Of a DNA stretch of 64,000 nt, positions 24,374 through 38,506 are shown piece by piece. This DNA comes from Macrobrachium rosenbergii. Its lineage: Eukaryota > Arthropoda > Malacostraca > Decapoda > Palaemonidae. The position numbers and the translations under genes were made by a program. The notes under the pieces are model-generated. The model searched no databases. It had not been told where the DNA came from and saw nothing but the letters and a program-made list of their open reading frames with translations. Position 1 is the first letter of the stretch. Every line of letters starts with the position of its first letter. The DNA lies in assembly GCF_040412425.1 (NCBI RefSeq), contig NC_089742.1, positions 75,489,625 to 75,553,624 on the forward strand. Direction: 5' to 3'.

Positions 24374-24632
24374 TTTAGTTTCCTGTAAAAGAAAACTATT
24401 GTTGAGATGCCTTTGTCTGTAAGTCCGCACTTTTTCTGTCTGCCCTCAGATCTTCAAAACTGCATAGGCTAGAGGGCTGTAAATTGGTATGTTGTTCATC
24501 CACCCTTCAATCATCAAACATACCAAATTGCATCCCTCTAGCCTCAGTAGTTTTATTTTATTTAAGGTTAAAGTTAGCCATGATCGTGCGTCTGGCACCT
24601 ATAGCACAGGCCACCACTGTCCCGCGGCAGGG
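24374..24632 (+). mobile_element. Helentron-like non-autonomous element, copy 6, 3'-truncated
   Basis: Starts TTTTAGTTTCCTGTAAAAG. The 5' hairpin and central palindrome (GCATAGGCTAGAGGGCTG...) are present. It stops after the GCCACCACTG segment, so it lacks the inverted subterminal motif and 3' hairpin. The sequence at 24633-24850 is unassigned. Confidence 0.72.
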
Positions 24633-24850
24633 AGGTAGCGTTTTTACTCATTCTGATTGTTTGTTGTTAGCGATGCATTGTAAAAGACTATGTGTAGATA
24701 TGCACGAAAATATGACCAAAGGCAGGCCTCGCGACTGACACCTGTTGAGTAGATATTTGGAGTGGTGAAAATGTAACTTCTTGGGAGAAATTACCTTCTT
24801 TTAAGGCTTGAACTTGCTCAGCTTTAATGGAGATTTGTAGTCTTAAAACG

Positions 24851-24880
24851 TTATTATTATTATTATTATTATTATTATTC
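24851..24880 (+). repeat. (ATT)n microsatellite
   Basis: Ten ATT units; no SINE B unit beside it. Confidence 0.95.
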
Positions 24881-24941
24881 GACGTGCTTTGTCTCTACGG
24901 AGAATGGGGCTCCCGGGCGTTCTGGCCTTCCACTTCCACCT

Positions 24942-25556
<615 letters not shown>

Positions 25557-25572
25557 TACACACACACACACT

Positions 25573-25611
<39 letters not shown>

Positions 25612-25612
25612 C
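25557..25612 (+). repeat. (CA)n-(TA)n microsatellite
   Basis: CA with one CTCA interruption, then TA. 25613-25980 is unassigned. Confidence 0.95.
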
Positions 25613-25976
25613 TTTGCAATAGATTTTCTTGATTTCTACAAAACTGTCATTAATCATAGAATTTCAGAAATGGGAGATTCATTCCTGCATTCGGGTTCGT
25701 TTCTGTGCCAGTCATTTGGCTGAATGAAACATAACTCGTCACAAACTCTTGAATGTTTAAAGGTTTTGAGTGCATCTGTGAAGCTGAAACTGGAGTCATC
25801 GTGAAGTCACCGCGATCATACTTAATTGAAATATGAATGTATAAATAAGCATACAAAATGTATTAAAAATGAGTATAAACAATTCCTGCCACCTCGACGA
25901 AACAAGTGCTTATGTGTTCTTAATTGAAACACGGATATCAATGCACACTCACAAGCACTCACACAATTATAAATTT

Positions 25977-26156
<180 letters not shown>

Positions 26157-26180
26157 GAATTTTTTATCACACGTGATTTA

Positions 26181-26497
26181 TATATACAATCATGAAGCTA
26201 CAAATGTCGCAACATCAAATTCACGCTACCTCGGGAATATCTCCGATGGAGAATTATCACCGAAGGGGAATTTATAATTGATAAATGGACTGGTACTGTC
26301 GGGTCGCGAACCCACGACACAGCACAGACCCAGCAACCCCAGTCGACGTTACCACTGAGCTATCAGGTTCGCGACCCGACAGTACCAATCCATTTATCAA
26401 TTATAAATTCCCCTTCGGTGATAATTCTCCATCGGAGATATTCCCGAGGTAGCGTGAATTTGATATTAAGCGACATTTGTAGCTTCATGATTATATA
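26181..26497 (-). mobile_element. Foldback element 1 with tRNA-like promoter
   Basis: Arms 26181-26312 and 26366-26497 are near-perfect inverted repeats of about 131 bp (outer end AATCATGAAGCTACAAATGTC). They surround a 53-bp loop. Read on minus, the loop plus left arm give box A TAGCTCAGTGGTAACG (26362-26347) and box B GGGTTCGCGACCC (26313-26301), in tRNA order and spacing. Box B occupies the inner end of the arms, so it is present on both sides. Both outer ends meet TA-rich repeat. No protein is encoded. Same family as 40717-41217. Confidence 0.8.
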
Positions 26498-26812
26498 TAT
26501 ACACATATACTGTATATCTCAATGAACATTTTCCAAAGTCAAAGGTACCCATAGAAAATAAACTTAAACGTCATCCCTGTGTCCATCATTCAACAGCTGA
26601 ATTACGTCAGAACATTTTATGCGGAAAATGTCCACAACACTGGTCGTTGGACATAACCATAGGGAAGTTTCAGAAGCAATGTCAAAATCCCTACATACAA
26701 TGTGTTACTCGCCTCTGCCTTATAAAAACTGCCTCGCTTATTGGATATTTCACCAGTCTATTGTCTTTCCTGCTACTTATGTGACTAAACTACTTTAAAT
26801 CATTATGATCAA
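26498..26812. other. Unassigned sequence
   Basis: No gene or repeat recognised. Confidence 0.5.
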
Positions 26813-27131
26813 CTTTTAGTTTACTGTAAAAGGAAAGTATTGAGAAGGCTTTGTTTTTCCGTCGGCACTTTTTTCTAGAGGGCTGCAAATTGGTATATTG
26901 ATCATCCCCCTCCAATCATCAAACAAACCAAACTGCAGCCTTCTAGCCTCAGTAGTTTTTTTTTTTATTTAAGGTTAAAGTTAGCCATAATCGTGCGTCT
27001 GGCAACGCTATAGGGCAGGCCACCACCGGGCCGTGGCTGAAAGCTTCATGGGCCATGCTCATGCGGTATTATACCCTGTTCAGAAAACTCGGTTGCACCG
27101 AAGAAACTTCGGCGCATTTTTTTACATGTTT
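26813..27131 (+). mobile_element. Helentron-like non-autonomous element, copy 7, internally deleted
   Basis: Starts TTTTAGTTTACTGTAAAAGG. About 40 bp, including the left shoulder of the palindrome (CCTCAGATCTTAAAAACTAC), is deleted before TCTAGAGGGCTGC. The 3' end is complete: CAGAAAACTCGGTTGC, hairpin CGAAGAAACTTCG and GCGCATTTTTTTACATG-TT. Confidence 0.78.
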
Positions 27132-27144
27132 AATTTATACTTAC

Positions 27145-27860
27145 ATTGTGACCAAATTTCTGTCTAACGTTGATCATAACCACCTTTCCTCATTCCTTGC
27201 GACAAGTTTATCTTGCCATTCAGCTTCCCAACTGACGTCCTTAAAGAAGAAATGGTTCACGAAACGTTTCATATATCCTAACTTTTCCTTCCATGGACAT
27301 TCAACTGAGATCCCTCGCTTGTTTCTCCTCTTCTCTCATTCTTCCATCATCCTTTCCATGAACTCCCATATACGTGTATGACTCTACTACCTCCAGTGCT
27401 CTACCATCCAAACTAATATTGACTGACCAATTCTCATAACTTATACACTTTACAAAAAATTCCCAAACCTTTCATGCGTCCGCAAAGCTTCTCCTCGTTA
27501 ATCAAACATCAATCACTCGAAAGTCCGTTCGCAACCTTTCTTCTTATCCCAAAATTTTGCCTTTGCACATCCTGTCTTTTCCTTAGCTGTTCCCATCGAC
27601 TCATTCATAAACATACCTGTACTAATCAGTCATGTCAGTTTAACACACCATTGTCTCTTGTACACCAGACCAATCACTCTTTCATCTACATATTCTAATA
27701 AGCGTTTGGCTTTCTGGTGGCTGTCAGCAATTACATTCTACTCCTTATGTATCCAACAACGACGACATTACAACTTTGATAATTGTCCCTGAAAACATTT
27801 CAAAACTTAGATTTCATTTTACTCCCAAACGTCTCACGCGACTGTTTCATCATAAACCAC
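27145..27860 (-). pseudogene. Decayed LINE reverse transcriptase, C-terminal part
   Basis: Minus strand. A clear run is NISLDGRALEVVESYTYMGV (27362-27420), followed by DDGRMREEEKQARD and then, after a stop, MSMEGKVRIYE. This is the region C-terminal to the catalytic core of non-LTR reverse transcriptases that have a YLGV motif. ARNEERW follows near 27190. Stops and frameshifts show it is dead. The upstream part to 27860 is weaker. Copy 7 of the Helentron-like family ends just before it. Confidence 0.72.
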
Positions 27861-28289
27861 CTTCATACCGTCATCCTTGCTAAAGCCCAAACGTGGTCGG
27901 CTGAATTTCCATGAGAACAATACTTATAAATCTATTGACCAATCTCAAGCATTAGAATGGACGTCACAGACATAAGCGCGGAGAGGGTCCGAGGTAGAAG
28001 GATTTCCAGACGGAACAAGAAAGCAAAGATACACTGCTTGACCGCGGGCGCAAAAAAGAGCGACTTCCTTTTCTGCATCCTCTGTTGCATCAGTTCGTTT
28101 GCAGCTGGGTAATTACTATTAATTAGACATTTCGCTTAAGTGCTGTTGCTGCTGCTGCTGCTGCATCTGCTGCTGCCTCTGCTGCACATTTGAAAAGGTC
28201 CTTTGTTTCCTCTTGGCGGCAGGTTTTTTTTTTTTTTTGTAGTCAGTGAACATTATAAAGACTTTTAATTTTAAACCTTCCAAGAGCAT

Positions 28290-28290
<1 letters not shown>
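27861..28290. other. Unassigned sequence with a (CTG)n run
   Basis: 28141-28186 is CTG with CAT and CCT interruptions. No frame with a domain crosses it. Confidence 0.6.

Positions 28291-28293
<3 letters not shown>

Positions 28294-28325
<32 letters not shown>
28294..28325 (+). repeat. (CT)n microsatellite
   Basis: About 16 CT units. Confidence 0.96.
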
Positions 28326-28328
<3 letters not shown>

Positions 28329-28557
28329 TTGTGTACGTCCACGTGAGTAAAGATGTTTTAAAAGGATATCACTTTAAAAAAAAGAACAAATGTACCTGCA
28401 TTAGACATTGTTGTTTAATAACGTATATGAATAAAAAAATAACCAAGACTATCCAAGCCTTCAAGGATGTCGCCTGTCCCTGCCCATTCCATTTGAGCAC
28501 CCAAGTTACTTTGTGTCTATTGTGTACATTTGACCCGTATTTGTGAAATTGAAATCA

Positions 28558-28558
28558 T

Positions 28559-28604
<46 letters not shown>
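28558..28604 (+). repeat. (CT)n microsatellite
   Basis: About 22 CT units. Confidence 0.96.
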
Positions 28605-28606
<2 letters not shown>

Positions 28607-28727
28607 ATCTGCGGAAAGTTTTCATTAAATTAGTCATTAAAAATGTTACGATATTCTGTGCACAAACATCTTTCTGGGGGTGAAATTACATTTGGTTGCA
28701 CGAATTTGGTTAATCGTTTTCTGTTGC

Positions 28728-29366
<639 letters not shown>

Positions 29367-29768
29367 TTAGTTTTCTGTAAAAGAAAACTATTGAGATGGC
29401 TATTTGTCTGTCCGTCTGCACTTTTCTGCTTGCACTTTTTCTGTCTGCCCTCAGATTTTAAAAACTACTGATGATAGAGGGCTGCAAAGTGGTATGTTGA
29501 TCATCCACCCTCCAATCATCAAACATATCAAATTGCAGTCCTCTAGCCTCAGTTTTTTTTTTTTTATTTAAGGTTAAAGTTAGCCATGATCGTGAATCTG
29601 GCACCGCTATAGGTGTCAATAACACAGGCCACCGCCGGTTGTGGCTGAAAGTTTCATAGGCCGCGGCTGAGAGTTTCATGGGCCGTAGCTGAGAGTTTCA
29701 TACAGCTTTATACGCTGTACAGAAAACTCGAATGCTCCGAAGAAACTTTGCCGCATTTTTTGCTTGTT
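29367..29768 (+). mobile_element. Helentron-like non-autonomous element, copy 8, long form
   Basis: Complete ends (TTAGTTTTCTGTAAAAG; GCATTTTTTGCTTG-TT). The TGCACTTTTTCTGTC region is duplicated near the 5' end and the 22-bp VNTR has about three units. The palindrome lies at about 29459-29553. GTACAGAAAACT precedes the 3' hairpin. Confidence 0.8.
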
Positions 29769-30918
29769 GTCATTCAGTCTGTCTCTCTTGCAGACTGTAA
29801 AAGAAGTCAGTTTTGAAGAAGTATATTTAATGTCGTCTAATTGCTATAAGTGCACAGAAACAGAAAAAGTCGTGAGTTCACCAGTTACGAGTTCACGGTA
29901 ATGTATTCATGATCAAGTATTCATAATTATGCACTCAGAAGCCACCGAGCATCAGATGTGGTAAATTGTCAACGCATTTGTGACATTGCTGTTCAGGGGA
30001 AAATGCCCCAGTCATGAGATTCAAAGTTAAACATTGCCTGTTGTACAGTAGAACAAAGTAGGTCTTTTGTTACTATTTCCTTAGTTTTTAAATGGAATAA
30101 TTGACGAATTGATTGTAAGTTATCTGGCGCCACAAATATCAGGGTCACTGAGCTTTTTTTTACAATTCGACGAAATGGGATATTTGAATAAGACCCGTAT
30201 TCGAAACTCGGCTATTTCTTGTTGTGATTCTCGCCCTTGGAATTTTGCTCCTAGCACAAGGAACAAAAACACTAGCCTCTGATTTTTGCAACACTGGCCT
30301 CTGTATCACATAACATTGTTCGGAAAAAATCTGTGGATCTGAGATCACAAAACTCGGACGAGTTAGTTTATTACTGTGATAGTGTCATAAAACGCTGTCA
30401 TTCTGACGTCATGGCATTGAAGCAGACAATATTAGTCCGTGATGTCGAAAATAAAAGTGGTAAATATGAAGTGACTGCCAACAAAAAAGTAACGTTCTTC
30501 TGGTGATTTTACTTGGGTAATAAAACGTGACCAGTCCCGAAGCAAGTGTCAACTTGGAGAACAAGCTCTGAAGATAGGTAATCTGAGTTGGGAATAGCGA
30601 ACCAGAGGGCCGCCACTGAAATAGAAAATATTCCCTTGGACATCCTAAAAGGGACTGTATAGCTCCCGATTGGGTCAAACCCGGGAATACGTTGAAATCA
30701 TGACAGTTCCCTGATACACCGTGTGCTTTTTATCCAGCTCCGCAGCAACTTCACCACACCATAACCCTCTTACTTCACAATGCACATCTTGAAGATGTCA
30801 GTCAACCTCCTCTTGAACACAGATGACGAGGAATGACTGTTGTTTCATGAATGTAAGTATTACGAAGGGTTTCAATTTAACTGCTGTGGAGTGTGGGTCT
30901 TCCAGCAGAAACTTGAAA
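29769..30918. other. Unassigned sequence
   Basis: Frames at 30160-30348 and 30409-30678 (-) show no domain. Confidence 0.5.
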
Positions 30919-31281
30919 CAAATAAAAAATACGCCGAAGTTTCTTCGACGTAATCGAGTTTTCTGTACAGCGTATAATGCTGTATGAAACTCTCAGCCAC
31001 GAACTGGCAGCGCTCAGTTGCTCCCCAGATGCGGTCAAGAGAAGATCCGTTGGCAGCTGGCACCGCTAGCGATCCATGGCTAACGTTAACCTTAAATAAG
31101 ATCAGAACTACTGAGGCTAGAGGGCTGCAATTTGGTATGTTTGATGATTGGAGGGTGGATGATCAACAGACCAATTTGCAGCCCTCCAGCCTCAGTAGTT
31201 TTTAAGATCTAAGGGCGGAGAGAAAAAGTGCAGACGGACAGACAAAGCCATCTCGATAGTTTCTTTTACAGAAAACTAAAA
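30919..31281 (-). mobile_element. Helentron-like non-autonomous element, copy 9
   Basis: Minus strand. ACGCCGAAGTTTCTTCGACG at the low end is the 3' hairpin; GTTTTCTGTACAGC follows; CAGAAAACTAAAA ends it. About 55 bp of unrelated sequence (GGCAGCGCTCAGTTGCTCCC..) replaces the usual GGCCACC segment at about 31004-31062. Confidence 0.77.
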
Positions 31282-31990
31282 AGAAAAGAAGTAGAGAATG
31301 TGTCTGAAATCTATATAAACGTCAGGATTGGAATGATTGTTTCCTGTATGAAATTCCAGTAATAAAAAAAGGATAAGAGGAGAGGCCGACGGCAAGCACA
31401 AACTAAAGTCTCTTTTCTAGCTCAGGAATGAAAAGAACAAGAGACACGTAGAGGGAAGAAGAAATGTGGCGCTCAGCCACGAAGGAAGCGAGGACGGACA
31501 TTGAGCTTCCTGGAGGGAAGAGGGTTGAAAACTCAGGAACACAGAGGCAGGAAGGAAATGCAGACTCATCAGCAGAAGGAGAGCAGTGACTGACCTGTAC
31601 CATTCTCTGAGCATCACCAATTTCCACGTGTTCTGTGAGAGAGAGGGTGACTTCATAGGTTTCAGTGCTAGCAGTGAATTCAGGAATGTCGTTTTAAGAC
31701 GAAACAAGTGAGATTCAAATTTGACACTTTGCACAAACATTAGAACTAGGACTCATGCTTTGGAGTAGGACGTTATTTGATGAAGGGTGTCAGTTGAACA
31801 AGCTCTGATAATCGATCATGTCGAATTATGCTGTAAAAAACATAGCTAAATTGTCATGCTACCTTGTATCTAGGATTCTGAACCATCTCACCGTCAAGTC
31901 CATGCAAAACCAAATGAGCTACCACCACCCTATATTCCATTCTAGATCATGTCTACACCAACATTACACTAACGATGTGCACCTAATACG
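31282..31990. other. Unassigned sequence
   Basis: The minus frames at 31403-31740 overlap each other and show no domain. Confidence 0.5.
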
Positions 31991-32830
<840 letters not shown>

Positions 32831-33470
32831 CAAAACAGGTGGCCTGTAACTGAAAGAAATTGTGTTCTTTTCGTGCAGTTATTGATAATACTATCAGCAG
32901 TTGCAGTGATATTAGTATCAGTAGTTTACTTATCTCAATTTATCTTGGTGTTAGTATCGTGCTGACCTAAAAATAAGACACATACGAGATATCTCCTGAG
33001 ATGCTACCAGTTTTTGCTAAGCCCGAGTACGATTAACAGATATATCTTTGAATCAAGTTATTTTGTGGTATCAGTACTTTGAAGAGGGGTACGGGTGAGG
33101 GGATAGAACAAAAGACGTGTAAAAGAAGAAGAAGAAGAAGAAGAAGAAGAAGAAGAAGAAGAAGAAGAGCTCGAAGAGGATGCAGCAGACGATGATATGG
33201 AAAATCGTTTCTGTGATGGAAGCTCAGCTAATGAGGGATTAGACGCAACTCTTTATGTGTTGAGTGTTTCATGGCGGGGTTACATCCAACTCGGCGGAAT
33301 CTCATTTCGGTCTTTTAATCAGCATGGTAATGTCTTTACCTTGGCTAAGTACATTAATTAGATATGAAGGTGATACGGCACAAACGCTGCCCTCCATTTT
33401 TGGTGAAGGGGCTTTGTGGAAATACCGGCCGCGGCTCTATTCTTCGGAGGCAGTCCTGTCCTCAGTTTGT

Positions 33471-33473
<3 letters not shown>
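32831..33473. other. Unassigned sequence with an (AAG)n array
   Basis: An AAG array lies at 33123-33169, on the plus strand. No gene recognised. Confidence 0.6.

Positions 33474-33532
<59 letters not shown>
33474..33532 (+). repeat. (TC)n microsatellite
   Basis: About 28 TC units. Confidence 0.97.
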
Positions 33533-33535
<3 letters not shown>

Positions 33536-33821
33536 CACACAAATGGATTACTGGCATAATTATGTGTTGGATTGTATGTGTATGTTTACGTGTAAGCGTG
33601 CTCGTGCGGGCGCGCAGGAACACTCGCCAAATGCGGATCTAGAGGTAATGATTACAATTCCTCTCTCATCCTGGATCAGCGGCAAAGGTCATTAAGATGA
33701 GAAACCGGTAACAGTTAATAGCTCTGGAGATAATAGTAAATAAAATACCATATATGCGCCATAAATTGAACACTTCAAGTTTGTGCCGATTTACCTTTAT
33801 GCTACGTCGTCTAAACAAAAT

Positions 33822-33949
33822 ACACACTCACACGCATACACGCACACACATGTGTATTTACATGAGTACTTATACACTCACACATTACACACACATAAAC
33901 ACACACATATATGTATATATATATGTACACACACATATATATACATATA

Positions 33950-34038
<89 letters not shown>
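33822..34038 (+). repeat. (CA)-rich then (TA)n microsatellite
   Basis: Interrupted CA repeats (33822-33940), then about 83 bp of TA. Confidence 0.95.
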
Positions 34039-34042
<4 letters not shown>

Positions 34043-34099
34043 TAATTACAGTGAGTTTACACTTCAACCCTAAAATACTGTTTGATTATTACCCTTCCC

Positions 34100-34102
<3 letters not shown>

Positions 34103-34163
<61 letters not shown>

Positions 34164-34178
34164 TGTGTGCGTGTGTAC
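34103..34178 (+). repeat. (TC)n-(GT)n microsatellite
   Basis: About 29 TC units, then GTGTGTGTGCGTGTGT. Confidence 0.96.
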
Positions 34179-35394
34179 TCGCGTGTGTGATTAGGTCCCG
34201 GATCCTGTTGCGAAAAAAGAATCCTATGAAGAAGATTCCTTATATTCTTTTGAAGAGGGTGAAAAATAGGACAGGCGTGAGAGTCCTCACAATCAAATCA
34301 TTAGATAACTTCTGTTGATCACATAATACCGGATTCTCCCAGGCGCGGGAGTAGAAGCGATTGTACCATGCAAGATTAATTATGAGGGTCAAGATTACAA
34401 GCCATCGCTACGCTGTTTATTTCAGCCAAGTCCCACAAAAATCCCTTGAAGCTGACGCATGGCGTCTTCTTTAATTGGAAAAAGAGGTGGAGAAAAAAAG
34501 AGGAAAATTGCTGTCATTTTATAATGGTGAGCGTATCCTGCTTTCTGCAAATGTTTCCATTCGTGAAAAGGAAGGCGTGATTGGGGCGGAGTCGAACTTT
34601 TCAACGGCCGTGGGCGGTCTTGCAACAACGGATTATCATTACAAGCCCAATTTCTATAAGTGTTGGATTAGCTGCTTCTCTGTCCAGAAGGACGATCAAG
34701 CGAGAACGAAATGATTTTGGGCATTGGCGGCTGAACGTCCAATTATGAAACTCTGCGCTCTCACGCCCTTCGTGAACAAAAAAAAAAAAAAAAAAAAAAA
34801 TTGTGTTCACTTCTCCCATTAGAGGTACATCCTGGAATCTTTCTCAAATAAGTTGGAAGGTCATCAGCATTTCTTTTTCCTTCATTTTCTCTATTCTTAC
34901 GAAAACTAATTGGGAATGAGCTGAGCTGCTTGCCTATTCATGCTCGCTACGCTGTGGATTCAGAGGTTTATAACAATTTCGAAAGCTTGATCTGAAATGC
35001 AATGTGAACCCACGTTTTGCATCAAATATTATTTCTTTCAAAATACGAGTTGACACTAAGGAATAACTCAAATGTCATGAGCATGGGCGGGAGAGCGTCG
35101 CTAGTTATAGTGAATATATAGCGCTAAATATACAATGTTCAGATTTCCAAGCATTGTGTCGGATTTGGAAATAACGCAGAGGCTCGGACAACTCAAAGAG
35201 GAACTGGACAGTGAAATATGGTATGCAATCACCGCAGGCTTCCATCATTGGCTTTGAAATCGGGGAAAATCAGACGCTAATTATTTACCATTTTATATAT
35301 AATGGTTGTGTTATTCTTTTTTATTTAATCGGGGCTTATTAAGGTACAGTTTAATTTTGTCTATTCTTTAGTACCATTGAAAAATATATACAAA
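34179..35394. other. Unassigned sequence with a 23-A run
   Basis: An A-run at 34778-34800 could be a retroposed tail on plus, but no element body is recognised before it. Confidence 0.45.
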
Positions 35395-35466
35395 CAAACA
35401 CATATTTGTATATATACATATAAGTATAGATATCTATCTAAATCTATCTATTTATCTATTTATATA

Positions 35467-35515
<49 letters not shown>

Positions 35516-35590
35516 TATTATTTAGAACCTCAAGGAATACCTTTATCGTATAGAGATATGCACAAACGTCAATTAATCTTATCAATAATA

Positions 35591-35651
<61 letters not shown>

Positions 35652-35745
35652 ATGTATGTGTGTGTGTGTATATATATTATATATTTATATATATATGTAA
35701 ATTTATAGATATGTATTTATATATATTCTTTTTTACATACATATA
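35395..35745 (+). repeat. AT-rich microsatellite cluster
   Basis: TA arrays at about 35472-35515 and 35594-35645, with TATC, TGTA and TTTA variants around them. Confidence 0.93.
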
Positions 35746-35998
35746 ATCATACATATACTTCGATGGATTTCATTCATTAATAACTATCGATAACAAAATT
35801 TCAAACTCCGTCAAATAGGGTGATCTACTTTTCGTTCGACCCTTGAAGCTTACGGCGTAAAGTGTCAAAAATTTACACCGGGTTTGTATTTACTTCAGTT
35901 TGCATAAAAAATTTTAGTTTTCCCATCTGGCACTGGTCTCTGATAGGTAACGGTAACGGGTGGATGAAATTTGCTTTCTAAGGTTTAGCTTGCTGTAT

Positions 35999-36408
35999 GT
36001 CTGTCTGTCTGTCATTCTGTCATTCTGTCTGTCTGTCTGTCTGTCTGTCATTCTGTCTGTCTGTCTGTCATTCTGTCATTCTGTCTGTCTGTCATTCTGT
36101 CTGTCATTCTGTCTGTCTGTCATCCTGTCTGTCATTCTGTCTGTCATTCTGTCTGTCTGTCTGTCTGTCATCCTGTCTGTCATTCTGTCTGTCATTCTGT
36201 CATTCTGTCTGTCTGACTGTCTGTCATTCTGTCATTCTGTCTGTCTGTCTGTCTGTCTGTCATCCTGTCTGTCTGACTGTCTGTCTGTCTGTCTGTCTGT
36301 CATTCTGTCTGTTTGTCATTCTGTCTGTCTGTCTGTCTGCCTGTCTACCTGTCTGTCATTCTGACTGTCTGTCTGTCTGTCTGCCTGTCTGTCATTCTGT
36401 CTGTCTGT
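35999..36408 (+). repeat. (CTGT)n array with CATT inserts
   Basis: Blocks of CTGT separated by CATT or CATC, so the period alternates between 4 and about 10-14 bp. All plus frames are open, giving Cys/Leu/Ser/Val-rich translations of 130-148 residues. These have no complex content, and I treat them as repeat read-through. Confidence 0.95.
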
Positions 36409-36522
36409 TTTTCGCCCGTTGCATCTATGATCAGACGACATAGCTGTTATATCCTGTTTATAATTTACTCTTTCTACATAATCACTAAAACTTCCCCCTT
36501 TTGATAATTTTCTTGGGTAATT

Positions 36523-36525
<3 letters not shown>

Positions 36526-36559
<34 letters not shown>
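36526..36559 (+). repeat. (CT)n microsatellite
   Basis: About 16 units. 36560-37177 is unassigned. Confidence 0.95.
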
Positions 36560-36562
<3 letters not shown>

Positions 36563-37177
36563 CAGTTGCTCGATAATAATTTAAACGTCTACATGTCAAA
36601 AATAGAATGTATTCGGAATGAATTTCTTCGCTAATTAGTTTGTTAAGAAAGTGAGACAGCCTCTCTTATAACAAGCTAATTGAATTTGGGCTCACTGTCA
36701 TCCGTTTCAATCCCATCAATCAGTCATTTAATTTCCGGCCTCTGGTCAAGATTTTCGGCAAAAGTTTGGAAGACGGCACCCAGTTTCTGTGGCAAGACAG
36801 ACGCCTTCGCAGAATTCTGGCGGTATGAGATCAACATAGCCAGGTGAGTGGGATTCAGAATCCCACACCGAACATGCTAGCTTGTGCACAAACACAGTCG
36901 GCATACCTTTTGTCCCTTTCAGCCAGGTTTTAAACCTAAAATAGCCGATATTAGAAACGAAACCGAAGTGGTGCGTGTCTCGCCGCCAGCGCGAGGGTCT
37001 TTGCTCACGAGGGAAGAAATGGAAGATGGAAGCTACTCGATTTGTTCTCCGATTTACAAAGTGGAAGAGTCAGTACAATAGACTTATGATGAGTTTATGC
37101 TCATAGGTTTATGTAGCAACACAATCTTCGGACGATGTTTTGCTGTCATAACTCTGTTGATACAACAATAAGAATCC

Positions 37178-37488
37178 GTTTCTGAATTTAAGTTCCTCGT
37201 CGGACGAGTTGGTAGAGTTCTCGCCTAGCACTCTGCTAGGCCCGAGTTCGAGTCTCCGGTCGGCCAATGAGGAATTAGAGGAATTTATTTCTGGTGATAG
37301 AAATTCATTTCTCGGTATAATGTGGTTCGAATTCCACAATAAGCTGTAGGTCCCTTCTTAGGTAACCAATTGGCTCTTAGCCACGTTAAATAAGTCTAAT
37401 CCTTCGGGCCAGCCCTAGGAGAGCTGTTAATCAGCTCAGTGGTCTGGTTAAACTAAGGTATACTTAACTTTTTTAGTTTCTGAATTTA
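37178..37488 (+). mobile_element. SINE family A, full-length, 13-bp target duplication
   Basis: The element is 37191-37475 (285 bp). GTTTCTGAATTTA is repeated exactly at 37178-37190 and 37476-37488. The head resembles a tRNA: box A-like GTTGGTAGAGTTC (37208-37220), a CCTAG/CTAGG anticodon-type stem, and box B GAGTTCGAGTCTC (37244-37256). The body has AATTAGAGGAATTTATTTCT and CCTTCGGGCCAGCCCTAGG, and the 3' end is CTTAACTTTTTTA. Expected Pol III transcript mobilised by a LINE. Truncated relatives at 2613-2822 and 41932-42146. Confidence 0.9.
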
Positions 37489-38134
<646 letters not shown>

Positions 38135-38506
38135 TACAGATGTATATATGTATATATATATATATTAATTAATTTATTTATTTCTCATATATGTATGTAT
38201 GTATGTATGTGAGTGTCCATGGAGAGATAAATAGTTTAGGATAGAACTGATTGAGATAAACAATGATTAAGATTTCACAAAAGAATGTTTAACACATATT
38301 TACTGGAAAGTGCTAGCTTTTTAAACTCATACATAATTTTCTTTCTGTCTGTCTGTCTCCATGAATTGTTGGCAGTGGAGTTCGTGAGAAGCGCAAGAGC
38401 GATTCTTTGAGCGGTCCGTCCTTGCAAGGCCTATGCGAAGGGAATAAAACTCCCCACTCCTCGTCTGTAGTTAATCCCATGTGCACGTGAGATGGCAGAC
38501 ATTGCA
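38135..38506. other. AT-rich and unassigned sequence
   Basis: Includes a short (ATGT)n at about 38192-38211. Confidence 0.5.

Noticed and set aside
28141..28186. CTG repeat as a polyglutamine, polyleucine or polyalanine coding tract
   Set aside because: No frame with non-repetitive coding sequence extends on either side.
34778..34800. Processed pseudogene ending in 23 A
   Set aside because: No recognisable coding or element sequence before the A-run and no target duplication found.
35960..36443. 130-148 residue Cys/Leu/Ser/Val frames as genes
   Set aside because: They are translations of the CTGT/CATT array in all three plus frames.
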